Below, piece by piece: positions 6,822-7,342 of a DNA stretch of 7,342 nt. Numbering within the stretch: position 1 is the stretch's first letter; each line of letters starts with the position of its first letter. The notes below the pieces were generated by a model. The model ran no database searches. It saw only the letters and a program-made list of their open reading frames with translations, and was not told the origin of the DNA. The translations under genes were made by a program, and so were the position numbers. This DNA is from an uncultured Lachnospiraceae bacterium. GTDB taxonomy: Bacteria; Bacillota; Clostridia; Lachnospirales; Lachnospiraceae. The stretch lies in NCBI GenBank assembly GCA_910585065.1, contig CAJUCG010000020.1, positions 18,159 through 25,500 on the forward strand, given 5' to 3'.

Positions 6822-6830
6822 ATTCTACCA
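6822..6830 (-). promoter_or_regulatory. Candidate extended -10 element for the HtrA-like/yhaM/rlmD operon
   Basis: The minus strand reads TGGTAGAAT, an extended -10 (TGN plus TAGAAT, one mismatch to TATAAT), in the gap between the kinase stop and the HtrA-like start. No good -35 hexamer sits 16-18 bp upstream; a direct repeat occupies that place, as expected for an activator-dependent promoter. The leader would be about 105 nt. Found by eye only. Confidence 0.38.
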
Positions 6831-6836
6831 TACACC

Positions 6837-6854
6837 TATGAACGAAGTATGAAC
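6837..6854 (-). promoter_or_regulatory. Direct repeat GTTCATA-N4-GTTCATA, possible response-regulator box
   Basis: Two identical 7-mers (6848-6854 and 6837-6843) lie in tandem with an 11-bp period, directly after the kinase stop codon and 9 bp upstream of the candidate -10. PhoB/PhoP/OmpR-family regulators bind tandem repeats of 6-7 bp with 11-bp period in the -35 region. The regulator is not in the window; a partner of the adjacent kinase is an obvious guess. Confidence 0.4.
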
Positions 6855-6858
6855 AAAT

Positions 6859-7342
6859 TTATAAGCTTTTCGCCAACGTAAAAATGAATTCCGTCCCAAC
6901 TCCCTCCGTACTGATTACATTGATGTTCTCCCGGTGCGCCTGAATAATCTCCTTCGCGATCGAAAGTCCCAAACCCGTACCCTTTTTGTCCTTGCCGCGC
7001 GAGAGATCCGTCTTGTAAAACCTCTCCCAGATACGCTTGATAGAATCTTTCGGAATTCCAATCCCATAATCCTTCACTGCGACAAACACTTTATTTCCCT
7101 TCTCCTCCGTCTTAATATCAATAGAAGAATCCGCATTGCTGAACTTAATTGCATTGTCAATCAGGTTGTAGAGTACCTGCTGAATTTTTCCCATATCAGC
7201 CGCCACAAACAATACCTCGTCGCCAAAAACCAGATTCAGTGTAATCCTCTTTTTTGTGCAGGTCCCCTCAAAACTTAGTGCCGTCCGGTGAATGACCTCG
7301 TTGATATCAAAACTGGTAATTTCTAAAATTACACCTTTGTTT
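6859..7342 (-). CDS. Sensor histidine kinase, C-terminal HATPase_c domain (5' part outside window)
   Basis: The frame is open from the right edge (first whole codon 7339-7341) to the TAA at 6859-6861, giving 160 residues of the C-terminus. It holds the GHKL ATP-binding domain: N-box VLYNLIDNAIKFS, G1 box DYGIGIP, F-box IWERFYKTD and G2 box GTGLGLSIAKEI, ending in STEGVGTEFIFTLAKSL. These match the PhoR/VicK/ResE-like class of orthodox membrane sensor kinases, which phosphorylate an OmpR-family response regulator. The phospho-acceptor histidine and the sensor and membrane parts lie beyond the window, so the signal cannot be told. No terminator is visible between it and the HtrA-like gene. A short internal frame starting at TTG 7212 would be only a fragment; the open frame continues upstream without a stop. 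Confidence 0.93.
   Translation of the reverse strand, partial: NKGVILEITSFDINEVIHRTALSFEGTCTKKRITLNLVFGDEVLFVAADMGKIQQVLYNLIDNAIKFSNADSSIDIKTEEKGNKVFVAVKDYGIGIPKDSIKRIWERFYKTDLSRGKDKKGTGLGLSIAKEIIQAHRENINVISTEGVGTEFIFTLAKSL

Noticed and set aside
1..7342. CRISPR array, tRNA or rRNA genes
   Set aside because: No spaced repeat array, cloverleaf-like segment or rRNA-like conserved sequence was seen on either strand.

Overview
The window looks like a chromosomal segment of a Clostridia-class Firmicute, most likely a Lachnospiraceae-type gut anaerobe. The evidence is strong GGAGG Shine-Dalgarno sites, a YhaM-type exoribonuclease, a Firmicutes-style TrmA/RlmD rRNA methyltransferase and moderate GC. 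Every gene I can support lies on the minus strand, so transcription runs from high to low coordinates. No database search was possible; family calls rest on motifs read from the translations.

Right half (about 2680-7342), core genes. The 3' end of a sensor histidine kinase (6859-7341) enters from the right edge. After 149 bp comes a tight, probably co-transcribed trio: a membrane-anchored HtrA/DegP-like protein (5249-6709), a YhaM-type 3'-5' exoribonuclease (4289-5230) and an RlmD-type 23S rRNA m5U methyltransferase (2680-4266). The HtrA-like protein appears to have lost all three catalytic triad residues, which makes it a pseudoprotease. Its promoter region carries a 7-base direct repeat with an 11-bp period, resembling an OmpR/PhoP-family response-regulator box. 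The methyltransferase carries a roughly 55-residue Asn/charged insertion. Its stop codon seems to result from a one-base loss in an A-tract, because a family-typical C-terminal extension continues in another frame just past the stop.

Junction (about 2088-2679). Next to the rlmD 3' end is a decayed large-serine-recombinase fragment (about 2427-2640), then some 220 bp with nothing recognisable, then a plausible promoter for the next operon. The 3' end of rum/rlmD genes is a known integration hotspot for serine-recombinase elements in other Firmicutes, so this looks like the scar of a mobile element.

Left half (1-2087), an AT-richer accessory module. Two genes 15 bp apart encode a TIR-domain effector (1425-2087) and an NB-ARC/STAND ATPase with TPR repeats (1409 to beyond the left edge). 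Both proteins start with a matching N-terminal segment of about 26-30 residues that aligns without gaps from residue 1. This is the expected layout of a two-component bacterial NLR immune system, in which a sensor ATPase recruits a separate effector through a shared homotypic, possibly amyloid-type, N-terminal motif. By family knowledge, the TIR protein would then deplete NAD+ and stop infected cells. This pair is the most interesting system in the window.
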